Assembly: GCF_029892605.1 (NCBI RefSeq)
Contig: NZ_JARXWF010000006.1
Span: 62,001-126,000, forward strand
Direction of reading: 5' to 3'
Source of the DNA: Parabacteroides sp. PM6-13
Lineage (GTDB): Bacteria; Bacteroidota; Bacteroidia; Bacteroidales; Tannerellaceae
Length of the DNA: 64,000 nucleotides
Of this stretch, positions 1 to 8,039 are shown piece after piece. A model generated the notes under the pieces. It was not told the origin of the DNA. It saw only the letters and a list, made by a program, of their open reading frames with translations, and did not search any database. Positions within the stretch are counted from its first letter, which is position 1, and each line of letters begins with the position of its first letter. Made by a program: the position numbers and the translations under genes.

Positions 1-1183
1 CCCATTCTTTATAGATCGGGAATATCTTGTCTGCCTGATATTGGAGCGCATGCTGATTCACATAGACCCACACGCCTACCCCTTTTGATTTGCCATAAGC
101 CACCACTTCGGGCATATCCAATTCCGGCACCATCACCTGACCGGCATCGGTATCAAACTCCGTCGAGGGGCCATACCACTTCCAGTCGAACAGGATGTAT
201 TGCATATTATGCTTCGCGCAGAAGTCGATACAGGCCTTCGCATTCTTGGTTGTCAGCGTAGTCTCCCGCATAATCTTTCCGGGACGGATCCACTGGCTGT
301 CTGCGATCTTATTCGCCTCATTCAGGTTCAGGATAATATCATTGTTCTCCAACAGCCCGCCTAAACGATCGGACGCCATAATAACCCGCCAGGGGGTACC
401 AAAAGGGGTGACCATATCCGACACGGAATAAAGCGCTACCTGCACGGTATTCTCCTTCTTCGCAGAGAGTTTAAACATAGCGCGTGCAAAGTCGACTTGT
501 CGGGCTTCCGTTACGCAGGCATAGAGATCATCTGCCAGCTTCAAGGTCAACGGCCGCTCGCTCATATCTTCCCAATCTTTCAGGGGCTTCTCGTAGTAGG
601 GTGCTTGTGCCCATTGTGTCCACCAGGCGGTGGTTCCTTCCGGGAAAGCAAACTCGGTGTTCTCTTCTGTCACCTTATGATAGATGGCCTCCGGATGCGT
701 TGGGAAATAATAACGGAAAGCAATGCCTTCATTATAGGCGCGTATCTCTATATTCATTTTGTATTGCGAGGCATCGTTGCGGGCAAGAAAGAGGGTCATT
801 CCGTTATAATGATCCTTCACCACGGAACGCTCTCCGTAAAGCGGAGACCAGCTCTCGTTCACCGCATACTGCTCGCTCTTTTCAAACAGTAGAATATCTT
901 CCCACTCCTTAGGCTGATCCCAGAACTTCGCCAGGGCGCGTTCCCATATATGGTTATCGAGCTGAATATTCAATTTAGACTCCAAGACAACCGGTTTTCC
1001 GTCGTATTGCACCCGGTAGTAGAGATCCAGTGTGCCGTCAGCCTGTTGCTTCTGGTAGAAATGAAACTGATGTTTGCCATCAGGAGAGGCAAGACTTCTC
1101 CGGGTATGTTCTAAGATCGTTTGCGCCGAAACGCTTACACCAATAAGTATGCTTGTCAGCAATAAACAGATTTTTCTATGCAT
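1..1183 (-). CDS. GH97 family glycoside hydrolase (alpha-glucosidase type), partial at left edge
   Basis: Reading the minus strand from the ATG at 1183 gives an open frame to the window edge (about 394 residues), so the C-terminal part is missing. It starts with a cleavable signal peptide ending SVSAQ, so the enzyme is exported, probably to the periplasm. The N-terminal half is the GH97 beta-sandwich (SPDGKHQF, YYRVQYDGKP, NESWSPLYGERS), followed by the start of the TIM barrel (ITESWI-type region, then KYILFDWKWYG-like residues reading FDWKWYGPSTEFD). GH97 enzymes are calcium-dependent exo-alpha-glucosidases or alpha-galactosidases; the catalytic glutamates lie beyond the cut, so the subfamily cannot be judged. 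It lies 5 bp after the beta-helix glycosidase on the same strand, so the two are surely co-transcribed. Confidence 0.88.
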   Translation of the reverse strand, partial: MHRKICLLLTSILIGVSVSAQTILEHTRRSLASPDGKHQFHFYQKQQADGTLDLYYRVQYDGKPVVLESKLNIQLDNHIWERALAKFWDQPKEWEDILLFEKSEQYAVNESWSPLYGERSVVKDHYNGMTLFLARNDASQYKMNIEIRAYNEGIAFRYYFPTHPEAIYHKVTEENTEFAFPEGTTAWWTQWAQAPYYEKPLKDWEDMSERPLTLKLADDLYACVTEARQVDFARAMFKLSAKKENTVQVALYSVSDMVTPFGTPWRVIMASDRLGGLLENNDIILNLNEANKIADSQWIRPGKIMRETTLTTKNAKACIDFCAKHNMQYILFDWKWYGPSTEFDTDAGQVMVPELDMPEVVAYGKSKGVGVWVYVNQHALQYQADKIFPIYKEW

Positions 1184-1188
1184 GATAT

Positions 1189-3123
1189 TTAATTATTAAA
1201 GGTTTCTATTCGTTCTCCACCTATGTAGATCTCATCGACTGTGAGGTTAGTTATGCCGGAGAATATCGCCGTTGGTTCAGCTATAGGCTTAGGGAAATGG
1301 ATGTTTTGCATCACCAAATTTCGTATCATCGGCTGGTCATCCGCCATCGTCTGCACCAGTACCCAGGTATCGCCGGGTGCCCAAAACGAAGAGTTCCGGA
1401 TCTCAATCCTTTCGTACAAAGGCCAGTTGGCAGATGCGTTGTAGTTCGTAAAGCGGATATCTCCGTTCGCTTTATTGCCCACAATGGCATGGTAATTATC
1501 AAAATAGAAGCCATCTAATACCCTATGGCTGCCATCGCTATCGGAAGCGGTTGCCCAGGTGTTGATTCCTGCCCGTATGCAGTGCGCCGTACGGGTCCAT
1601 CCCATGGCATTACTTACCCGGATATATTCGGTATCGGCATTACTCCAGTGCATGCGCTCTTTGTTGTAGATGCCCGCCGCAGCGAAGGTGTTGCGTATCT
1701 CTGCCGGATTACGATCGGTATGGGTGAGGTTGATTGATTGGTTTTCGGAATAGGTGCGTCTGGGAAATTCGTCCGACGGATTGTAATGCCCTGTGGCAAA
1801 CACATCATCATTGCCCAAGGTGATAGATCCATTGACGCTTATATTTTTGCCACTCGAGAGGTTGAGTCCGTCTACCCAGGCATGGTGGTAAGGCGAAAGA
1901 CCTTTGATATTGTTCAGGTTAACATCTACCACATCATGGGTTTCCCAATTCCATTGCTGAGCATCGCGCGAATAGGTATCCTGGCAGGTGATGTTGTTTG
2001 ACTTCCGAATAACAACGCCCCCTTGATGAGGCGTATTCCGGGCATCTTTCCGGTCGGTCGAATAGGTGAGGCATCCCTGTCCATCGTGCATGCCACGACC
2101 CGAAAGCGTAACAAAGCTGGAGTGATAGATAAAGATCGCCGGCTCAATGGCCTCCCGACACTCTTTCTGACGATTTATCATCAAAGCATTCTCGTCGGTA
2201 TAGACAAAGAGCGGCTTCCCGCCTTTCGTGACGTCCCCATTCCAATGTTCAATCCGCAGCCCTGACCAGAGATAAACACCGGCGGGGATATAGAGGGTGT
2301 TAAGCTCCGGCGTGTTTTTGATCTTTTCTAAAGCCGCTTGCAGCGCGTCGGATAGGTCGTTTGGGTCTCTTTTTCGCAGGTTGGGGAAAGCAACTATCTT
2401 GTCAGTATAAGCAACAAACCGGCCGACATCGTGGTTCCAGGTGAAGAGGCGTCCGTCGTTCAGGCTGGTATCCGTGACGCTTCCTGCCGCACGACAGATC
2501 TCCCCAACGGTGTCCGTGATAGGATTCTTTCGCAGATAATCCTCCGAGAAGGCTTTGAAGTCAAGCACATGGGAGGCGGTAAGCGATGGCTTCTTCTCCG
2601 GCTCTTCCAACGGGTCGTTGATAAGAAGAAGCTGCGGATCCTCGGCAGAGGCCTCTTGGGGATCGTTGCCGTTGATGATCACAATGGCATAGGGCAACTT
2701 CTCTACCAGCTCGAAGGTGAGCGTTCGCCTGTCAGCACTGATTGTTAGGGCCTCCTGTGGATAGAAAGCCACGGGGTGGATAGTCACACTATTCATCTCC
2801 TTGCCGCCCATCACCTGGATTTCTATCTTCGGTATCAGGCTGTTTGAGGCAAAACGAGCTACATCCATACTATGTCCCGGCTTGCCGGCAATCATATTAT
2901 CATATCGGATAGCGGGCACATGGACACCGGCTACTTTCACCTCAAAACGCGTCGATAGGGCGTCATCTTTCACATGATCCGGATAGGCTACCCCCGCAGG
3001 CCCCGTCGTAGGGATGGTAAACGGAGCATATGGATGCACAAGGATGTTTTTATCTCTACCTCCCTGGCAAGCACAAAACAGGACAGCTAGCACAATACTG
3101 CTAAATAAAAGTTTTCTATTCAT
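1189..3123 (-). CDS. Parabolic beta-helix glycosidase lipoprotein (GH49/GH28-like)
   Basis: A 644-residue exported lipoprotein: a hydrophobic N-terminus ends in FCAC with Cys19 as the likely lipidation site. Residues about 30-200 look like an Ig-like beta-sandwich, followed by a right-handed parallel beta-helix with repeated short N-rich strands (NITCQDT, NISVNGSIT, NLVMQNIHF). The segment WVDGLNLSSG followed by LGNDDVFATGHY supplies an Asp and an Asp-Asp pair, in the pattern used for catalysis by GH28 and GH49 enzymes. An Ig-like domain before the helix is the arrangement of GH49 dextranase/isopullulanase, which suggests an alpha-glucan substrate and fits the GH97 gene directly downstream. 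The family assignment is inferred from architecture; polygalacturonase-like GH28 activity is the main alternative. Confidence 0.6.
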   Translation of the reverse strand: MNRKLLFSSIVLAVLFCACQGGRDKNILVHPYAPFTIPTTGPAGVAYPDHVKDDALSTRFEVKVAGVHVPAIRYDNMIAGKPGHSMDVARFASNSLIPKIEIQVMGGKEMNSVTIHPVAFYPQEALTISADRRTLTFELVEKLPYAIVIINGNDPQEASAEDPQLLLINDPLEEPEKKPSLTASHVLDFKAFSEDYLRKNPITDTVGEICRAAGSVTDTSLNDGRLFTWNHDVGRFVAYTDKIVAFPNLRKRDPNDLSDALQAALEKIKNTPELNTLYIPAGVYLWSGLRIEHWNGDVTKGGKPLFVYTDENALMINRQKECREAIEPAIFIYHSSFVTLSGRGMHDGQGCLTYSTDRKDARNTPHQGGVVIRKSNNITCQDTYSRDAQQWNWETHDVVDVNLNNIKGLSPYHHAWVDGLNLSSGKNISVNGSITLGNDDVFATGHYNPSDEFPRRTYSENQSINLTHTDRNPAEIRNTFAAAGIYNKERMHWSNADTEYIRVSNAMGWTRTAHCIRAGINTWATASDSDGSHRVLDGFYFDNYHAIVGNKANGDIRFTNYNASANWPLYERIEIRNSSFWAPGDTWVLVQTMADDQPMIRNLVMQNIHFPKPIAEPTAIFSGITNLTVDEIYIGGERIETFNN

Positions 3124-3174
3124 ACGATTTCTAATTACTTCTCCTTCTTATACGAATAAGCTGTTTGAGACACT

Positions 3175-3182
3175 CAAATGTA
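3175..3182 (-). promoter_or_regulatory. Bacteroidetes -7 box for the beta-helix glycosidase/GH97 operon
   Basis: TACATTTG on the minus strand fits the Bacteroidetes -7 consensus TAnnTTTG. It leaves a leader of about 45 nt before the ATG at 3123. Confidence 0.5.
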
Positions 3183-3595
3183 AATACAAGTTTTAGATCT
3201 CATGGAAGAGTATCCCTATCGGGGCGTTCTTGTTTGAAAAAAACCCGGAAGGGACAGGTGTAATCTGTTAAATAATTGCATGTTTTACACGGTATAATGT
3301 TATTATATGTTAATATCTTTGCCTGTTTTACCAATCCACCAACTTATAATTTATAAGTTGCTCTTTTAGCTCAAATTATCATTTGAAACTATTACTACCT
3401 GTTTTGCTTACATATTACGCTTTTTACCCTGCTTTTATTTACATATAGTGTTTTTACGGGTAATACCCGGCAGGTGGGCAGTCGCTTGCATATATAAAAA
3501 ATTATTCATATGTTTGACAATAATTAAGATTTAGACAAACAAATCTAATTAACGAGAGTTATTTTTATTTATTAACTAACTAAAACCTACAATCT
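3183..3595. other. Intergenic region with palindrome and imperfect tandem repeats
   Basis: This gene-free stretch holds a possible plus-strand -7 box TATCTTTG (3314-3321), a perfect inverted repeat with 10-bp arms CAACTTATAA/TTATAAGTTG around one base (3340-3360), and two adjacent imperfect 30-bp units both starting CCTG and ending TTTTTAC (3398-3427 and 3428-3457). A small CGGGT/ACCCG stem follows at 3457-3469. If the -7 box is used, the downstream gene has an unusually long leader of about 270 nt. The palindrome's one-base centre suits a DNA operator better than an RNA hairpin. Confidence 0.45.
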
Positions 3596-4342
3596 ATGGC
3601 ACAAATCGAAAGTTCCGCCATTGGAACAGGACGTAAGTCATTAGGTAACATTACCTATCGTCACCTAAATGGAGACACCATTGCATCACAGCGTGTAACT
3701 CGTAACAACAGTAGAACACCTAAGCAAATTGCTCAACGGGACAGTTTTGCAACTACTGTAAACCTCTTTAAAGCTTTGAAACCGCTTGTAGTCGTTGGAT
3801 TTGAGAAAACCAAACCCCACTCCCCCTACAACCTGTTTATGAAGTCAAACAAAAGCTACATGAACTATATCAAGACCAAAACTGATTTTGATATGGAACA
3901 ACCAGCTCTTTTGAACCTCTATGAAGCACTATCTGATGAAGGATTTACAGGCAAAGTTGTCATTGCCAATGGCACGACTACACTCACCAGTGTATTTAAC
4001 ATTAGTAATGACAAGAAACTAACCGGCACTCTCTATTTCGGTCGTGATTTTCAATCTGGAGACACTATTACCGTAGGTATTTGTCATACCTATCAATTGG
4101 CAAATACCCAATTTGAAGCGATCAAACTCTGTTCCAAGACCCTCACGGAACAAGAGGTAGCAGCCCTTTCGGTTAAAAGTCAGTTCGTGATCAACGACAC
4201 TACTTTTCCGAACATTGATCCCTTCGGTTTTCTTCCGACAGGATACACCAATGTGCATACCGTATTGACTGCCATTGTGGTGAATGAAACCGATCGTTCT
4301 CATTCCTTTATGCAATTAGCAGATGGTGATGATGGATTCTAA
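3596..4342 (+). CDS. Hypothetical protein, possibly distant DUF6266-like
   Basis: A 248-residue protein without signal peptide or membrane segment. I do not recognise its function. The N-terminus (GTGRKSLGNITYRHLNGDTI, then NSRTPKQIAQRDSF) resembles in layout the DUF6266 proteins of Bacteroidetes, which begin with a glycine-rich G-x-G-N segment, a short basic strand and a T-x-x-Q-x-x-QR-x-x-F motif; this likeness comes from memory and is not proof of homology. The rest appears beta-rich with a C-terminal VLTAIVVNETDRSHSF strand and an acidic tail. The ATG at 3596 has no clear Shine-Dalgarno sequence. The gene stands alone, flanked by repeat-bearing intergenic DNA on both sides. Codon use looks A/T-richer than that of the cobalamin block. 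Confidence 0.6.
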   Translation: MAQIESSAIGTGRKSLGNITYRHLNGDTIASQRVTRNNSRTPKQIAQRDSFATTVNLFKALKPLVVVGFEKTKPHSPYNLFMKSNKSYMNYIKTKTDFDMEQPALLNLYEALSDEGFTGKVVIANGTTTLTSVFNISNDKKLTGTLYFGRDFQSGDTITVGICHTYQLANTQFEAIKLCSKTLTEQEVAALSVKSQFVINDTTFPNIDPFGFLPTGYTNVHTVLTAIVVNETDRSHSFMQLADGDDGF

Positions 4343-4475
4343 AAAAATCCCATCGAACCCAAGGAAAAGGAACAGATAAACAGAAAAGAAGAAAGCATTT
4401 CTACATATATATGCCATTAATCAAAGGCTATCGACCATTCGTCAAACAAATTTGTCCGGCTATTTTTAATGCCAC

Positions 4476-4493
4476 ATATTTGCTTTCGAAAAC
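4476..4493 (+). promoter_or_regulatory. Promoter-like segment shared with the ECF sigma gene
   Basis: The 18 bases at 4476-4493 are identical to 16865-16882, where they include a TATATTTG -7 box. Here the box reads CATATTTG. A transcript from this point would carry the 14-bp inverted repeat at 4604-4661 in a leader of about 220 nt before the histidine kinase. Confidence 0.4.
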
Positions 4494-4603
4494 AGGATAC
4501 AATATGATGAGAGAATATATATGTGTGTGATTGATAATCAATGCCTATTCTATGAGTTTATTTAGGTTATCCTTAAAGAAGATGCAGTAGTAGTAGTCCC
4601 TAT

Positions 4604-4661
4604 GGAGAGTATGTTTGACAGTTTGACAACGTGTAGATGAAAAAAGACAAACATACTCTCC
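4604..4661. repeat. 14-bp perfect inverted repeat upstream of the sensor kinase
   Basis: The arms GGAGAGTATGTTTG (4604-4617) and CAAACATACTCTCC (4648-4661) are exact reverse complements separated by 30 bases. A pyrimidine-rich run follows. It could be a terminator, a leader hairpin or a paired operator. It contains the tandem GTTTGACA units. Confidence 0.7.
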
Positions 4662-4693
4662 TCTTCTTTTTATTGATTCTGTCAATAAATATT

Positions 4694-4701
4694 TACATTT
4701 G
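4694..4701 (+). promoter_or_regulatory. -7 box six bases before the kinase start codon
   Basis: TACATTTG fits TAnnTTTG, with a TTG at 4673-4675 placed 18 bp upstream as a possible -33 element. The ATG begins six bases after the box, which implies a leaderless or nearly leaderless mRNA. Confidence 0.45.
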
Positions 4702-4707
4702 CAAAAC

Positions 4708-5724
4708 ATGAATAAAGAAGGAAGAAAACGAAGTGTGATCATTATAACTTATTGGCTAGGAATCAGTCTGTTGGTTTGGTTCTCGCGCGATAAAGAGATG
4801 CCCTTTTTGGAGCGTTTATTTAGTTTTTTAGCATTTGCTACGATCTACATCGTGATCTCTTTTTGTTTTAGCAAGACCCTTTTTCGGAAAACCCTTCAGA
4901 ATAGGAAAACGTTGCCTCTTGTGGTTAAGTTCTTCCTGATGAGTAGCTGCATGGCAGTTGGCTTGCATTTTATGGATAAGTTTTTCTGTTTTCTGGAGCA
5001 GACAGGTATCTTTCAATCGACCTATTACCTTGATGAGACACTTCCTTTTATGGGAGGTATACGGGATGTCTTCCCTTCTGTGGTGGGTTCCAACCTTATC
5101 TTTTGCGTTATTTTGTTGTATTATGAGTATTCACTTCTGCAACAATCGAACCTGGAGGCACAATTAAAGGTATTGCATGCGCAGGTGAATCCCCATTCGA
5201 TGTTCAATGTGCTTAATTACCTCTATGTATTGATACAGAAGGATACGGAACTGGCCTCCGCTTTGTTGTTGAAATATTCCGATACCCTGCGTTATCAGTT
5301 GTATAGCGCTAAAAGCGACTTAGCGAAACTGGGACAGGAGGTACAATACCTAAAGGACTTTATTGATGTAGAGAAATTCCGCTGGGAGGATAAACTGGAT
5401 GTGCGTTGCACCTGGCAGATCGAGGATGGCAATATGGATATTCCGCCGCTGTTATTCATTCCTTTTATCGAGAATGCCTTCAAGCATGTATCACGATCCG
5501 AGTCAAATAAAGGCTATATCGACATTCGCTTCATGCAAAAAGGCTCTTTCATCATGTTGGAGGTGGAAAACTCCAAATCGAATAAGCCGACAAAAAAGAA
5601 AACAACCGGAATCGGATTGGAGAATATAAAAGCACGTCTTGATATTCATTACGGACGAAGATACAACTTAGCAATCAAAGAAACAGACGATGTATATCTG
5701 TCTGTCCTTAAAATCTTTACATGA
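4708..5724 (+). CDS. LytS-like sensor histidine kinase
   Basis: A 338-residue membrane kinase of the His_kinase (PF06580) family. Four hydrophobic segments occupy about residues 10-145. They are followed by the phosphoacceptor region QVNPHSMFN, with His163, and an HATPase-like C-terminus with IPPLLFIPFIENAFKH (N-box) and GIGLENIKARL (G-box). The usual family motif is NPHFLFN, so FL to SM is a deviation next to the phosphorylated histidine. The ATG at 4708 is preferred to an upstream TTG. The gene is followed after one base by its response regulator. The signal is unknown; no periplasmic sensor domain is present, so sensing is probably within the membrane. Confidence 0.9.
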   Translation: MNKEGRKRSVIIITYWLGISLLVWFSRDKEMPFLERLFSFLAFATIYIVISFCFSKTLFRKTLQNRKTLPLVVKFFLMSSCMAVGLHFMDKFFCFLEQTGIFQSTYYLDETLPFMGGIRDVFPSVVGSNLIFCVILLYYEYSLLQQSNLEAQLKVLHAQVNPHSMFNVLNYLYVLIQKDTELASALLLKYSDTLRYQLYSAKSDLAKLGQEVQYLKDFIDVEKFRWEDKLDVRCTWQIEDGNMDIPPLLFIPFIENAFKHVSRSESNKGYIDIRFMQKGSFIMLEVENSKSNKPTKKKTTGIGLENIKARLDIHYGRRYNLAIKETDDVYLSVLKIFT

Positions 5725-5725
5725 T

Positions 5726-6469
5726 ATGATGGAAGCTTCAGTTAAACCACCTGTGTTACGATGTCTGGTAGTCGATGATGAGTCGTTTGCTATCGAAGGA
5801 GTCGTAGGATTGATTCAGAAAGTAAATTATTTAACCGTTGTCGGAACCTGCTCTTCGGCTATAGAAGCTTCTGACTTCCTTCGTCGGGAAGAGGTTGATC
5901 TTATGTTCCTGGATATCAATATGCCTGATCTGACCGGCTTGGAGTTCCTGGAATCATTAGACAATCCGCCTATTACGATATTCACAACGGCTTATTCCGA
6001 ATATGCCCTGGATGGTTTTCGTTTGAATGTGGTTGATTATCTGTTAAAGCCTATTAGTTTTCAACGTTTTTTTCAGGCTGTTCAAAAAGCGCTGGAGCTA
6101 TACACCTCCCGCTTGACGATCCATCATAATACGGAGGAGATACCTTCCGATATGTACATCCGCCAAGGGGATTCTTTTATAAAAATATCCTGGGAAGATA
6201 TTCTGTATGTGGAGAGTATGCAAAACTACCTAAAGTTGCAGTTTAAGGACAAATCGTTTGTGATTCATCAGACTATGTCGTCACTGGAAGAGATGCTTCC
6301 GCGTGACGCGTTCTTTCGTATTCATAAATCCTTTTTGGTCAATGTGGCTCATATAGAATTGATCAGTGGTGGTCGCGTGTTTGTAAACGGGAAAGAGCTA
6401 CCACTCTCGAAGCATCGGCGGGAGGAATTGTTTAACACCGTGGTAAACAATAAGCTGATCAGCAAATAG
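5726..6469 (+). CDS. LytTR-family response regulator
   Basis: A 247-residue regulator: a receiver domain (VVDDES near residues 15-20, phosphoacceptor Asp63 in FLDINMP, conserved Lys in LLKP) followed by a LytTR DNA-binding domain (IRQGDSFIKISWEDILYVES, FRIHKSFLVN, LPLSKHRR). LytTR proteins bind paired direct repeats. The start at 5726 or 5729 lies two to five bases after the kinase stop at 5724, so the pair is translationally coupled. Only 76 bp separate its stop from cobQ and no terminator is visible there, so the cobalamin genes may be co-transcribed with this pair. Targets are not known. Confidence 0.92.
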   Translation: MMEASVKPPVLRCLVVDDESFAIEGVVGLIQKVNYLTVVGTCSSAIEASDFLRREEVDLMFLDINMPDLTGLEFLESLDNPPITIFTTAYSEYALDGFRLNVVDYLLKPISFQRFFQAVQKALELYTSRLTIHHNTEEIPSDMYIRQGDSFIKISWEDILYVESMQNYLKLQFKDKSFVIHQTMSSLEEMLPRDAFFRIHKSFLVNVAHIELISGGRVFVNGKELPLSKHRREELFNTVVNNKLISK

Positions 6470-6545
6470 GAAATACAACACAACAAACAGGACGTATTTG
6501 TTCAAAAAAGAGGTAAATTCGCAACTTCTTATAGAACGAATAATT

Positions 6546-8039
6546 ATGTCTGAACAGAAGATACTGACTCCCCTTATGTTTGCCGGAACGGGCAGTGATG
6601 TGGGAAAGAGCGTGATTAATGCTGCTTTCTGTCGCATTTTCCTGCAGGATGGATATAAGCCGGCTCCTTTCAAAGCACAAAATATGTCGCTTAACTCCTA
6701 TGTAACACACGAAGGACTGGAGATAGGGCGCGCACAAGCGGTACAGGCCGAGGCGGCCGGTGTGCCTTGCCTGGCGGATATGAACCCGTTATTATTGAAA
6801 CCCTCCAGTGATAAGGTCTGCCAGGTGGTGTTGCATGGGAAACCCTCCGGCAATCAAGAGGCCTATACCTATTTCAGCCAAGAAGGGAGGGATGAGCTGC
6901 GTAAGGAGGTCTATGAGGCGTTCGATCGCCTGCAGGCAGGCTACAATCCGGTGGTCATGGAAGGGGCAGGTAGCATTTCAGAGATCAATCTCCGGGAGGT
7001 GGATCTGGTGAATATGCCGATGGCAATCTATGCCGGAGCGAATGTGATCTTAGTAGCGGATATCGACCGTGGAGGGGTGTTTGCTTCGGTTTATGGATCG
7101 GTTATGCTGTTGACACCAGAGGAGCGTAAACACCTGAAAGGGATTCTGATTAATAAGTTCCGGGGAGATATCCGGCTCTTTGAATCGGGCGTGAAGATGC
7201 TTGAAGAGCTCTGTGGCATTCCTGTGATTGGAGTAGTCCCTTATTATAGAGATATCTACATCGAAGAGGAGGACTCCGTAATGTTGCAGACAAAGAATCT
7301 ACAGGCGGCTCACCATAAGGTAAATGTTGCGGTTGTATTGCTTCGTCATATGTCTAACTTTACCGATTTCAACGTATTGGAACGTGACCCGCGTGTTCAT
7401 CTCTACTACACAAACAACCATGAAGAGCTGGAGAAGGCGGATATCATCCTGCTACCGGGAAGCAAGAATACGCTTGGTGATCTGTATGAGCTGCGTCGGA
7501 ATGGAGCGGCACAAAGCATTCTGCGGGCCAGTAAACGGGGCGCAACCGTTGTTGGCATTTGCGGTGGCTACCAGATCATGGGACAGGAGGTGTATGATCC
7601 CGAACATATCGAAGGAGGGATCGAGCGGATGCCGGGGCTTGGACTCTTGCCGGTCGTCACACGGATAGAAAGCGAGAAGACCACCCGACAGGTAAGATTC
7701 CGGTTACTTGACAAAGAAGAGATATGCGAAGGCTATGAAATCCACATGGGCACCACCCTGCCGATCGAAGGTCAACCGGACTCTCCGCTGAACCGCCTGG
7801 AAGAGGGCAAAGGAGAGGGCTATTTCCTTCACACAAAGTGTTTTGGCACCTATATGCATGGGATCTTTGATAATCAGGCAGCGATCGACTACCTATTGGC
7901 GCCTTATGCTGAGAAGCTCCAGGGTGCTCCATTCGATATGAAAGCCTTTAAAGAGGAGCAATACAACAAACTGGCCGACCATGTGCGCCGACATGTGAAT
8001 ATGGAATTGGTTTACCGGATAATGGAAGAACAACCATGA
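6546..8039 (+). CDS. cobQ: Cobyric acid synthase (glutamine-hydrolysing)
   Basis: This 497-residue enzyme amidates four side chains of adenosylcobyrinic acid a,c-diamide using glutamine and ATP. The N-terminal dethiobiotin-synthetase-like ATPase domain shows GTGSDVGKS (residues about 14-22) and KAQNMSLNSYVT, typical of CobQ/CbiP. The C-terminal class I glutaminase domain carries GICGGYQIMG (nucleophile Cys near residue 339) and YMHGIF (catalytic His near 437). The ATG at 6546 is chosen over an upstream TTG because the protein family starts here. It heads a seven-gene block for late cobalamin assembly and overlaps the next gene by four bases. I see no cobalamin riboswitch in the 76 bp upstream. 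Confidence 0.95.
   Translation: MSEQKILTPLMFAGTGSDVGKSVINAAFCRIFLQDGYKPAPFKAQNMSLNSYVTHEGLEIGRAQAVQAEAAGVPCLADMNPLLLKPSSDKVCQVVLHGKPSGNQEAYTYFSQEGRDELRKEVYEAFDRLQAGYNPVVMEGAGSISEINLREVDLVNMPMAIYAGANVILVADIDRGGVFASVYGSVMLLTPEERKHLKGILINKFRGDIRLFESGVKMLEELCGIPVIGVVPYYRDIYIEEEDSVMLQTKNLQAAHHKVNVAVVLLRHMSNFTDFNVLERDPRVHLYYTNNHEELEKADIILLPGSKNTLGDLYELRRNGAAQSILRASKRGATVVGICGGYQIMGQEVYDPEHIEGGIERMPGLGLLPVVTRIESEKTTRQVRFRLLDKEEICEGYEIHMGTTLPIEGQPDSPLNRLEEGKGEGYFLHTKCFGTYMHGIFDNQAAIDYLLAPYAEKLQGAPFDMKAFKEEQYNKLADHVRRHVNMELVYRIMEEQP

Larger units (their letters stand above)
4343..4707. other. Gene-free region upstream of the two-component system
   Basis: No convincing gene is seen here. The region contains a promoter-like segment at 4476-4493 that matches, base for base, the promoter of the ECF sigma gene near 16.87 kb. 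It also contains two adjacent GTTTGACA units (4613-4628), a 14-bp perfect inverted repeat (4604-4661) and a -7 box (4694-4701) just before the kinase start. A short minus-strand frame across 4545-4742 has no supporting features. Confidence 0.5.

Noticed and set aside
4545-4742. Minus-strand frame of 65 codons upstream of the kinase
   Set aside because: It crosses the kinase promoter and the inverted repeat; no recognised domain or own promoter.
6470-6545. Possible cobalamin riboswitch before cobQ
   Set aside because: The gap is only 76 bp and no B12-box-like segment is seen; too short for the aptamer.
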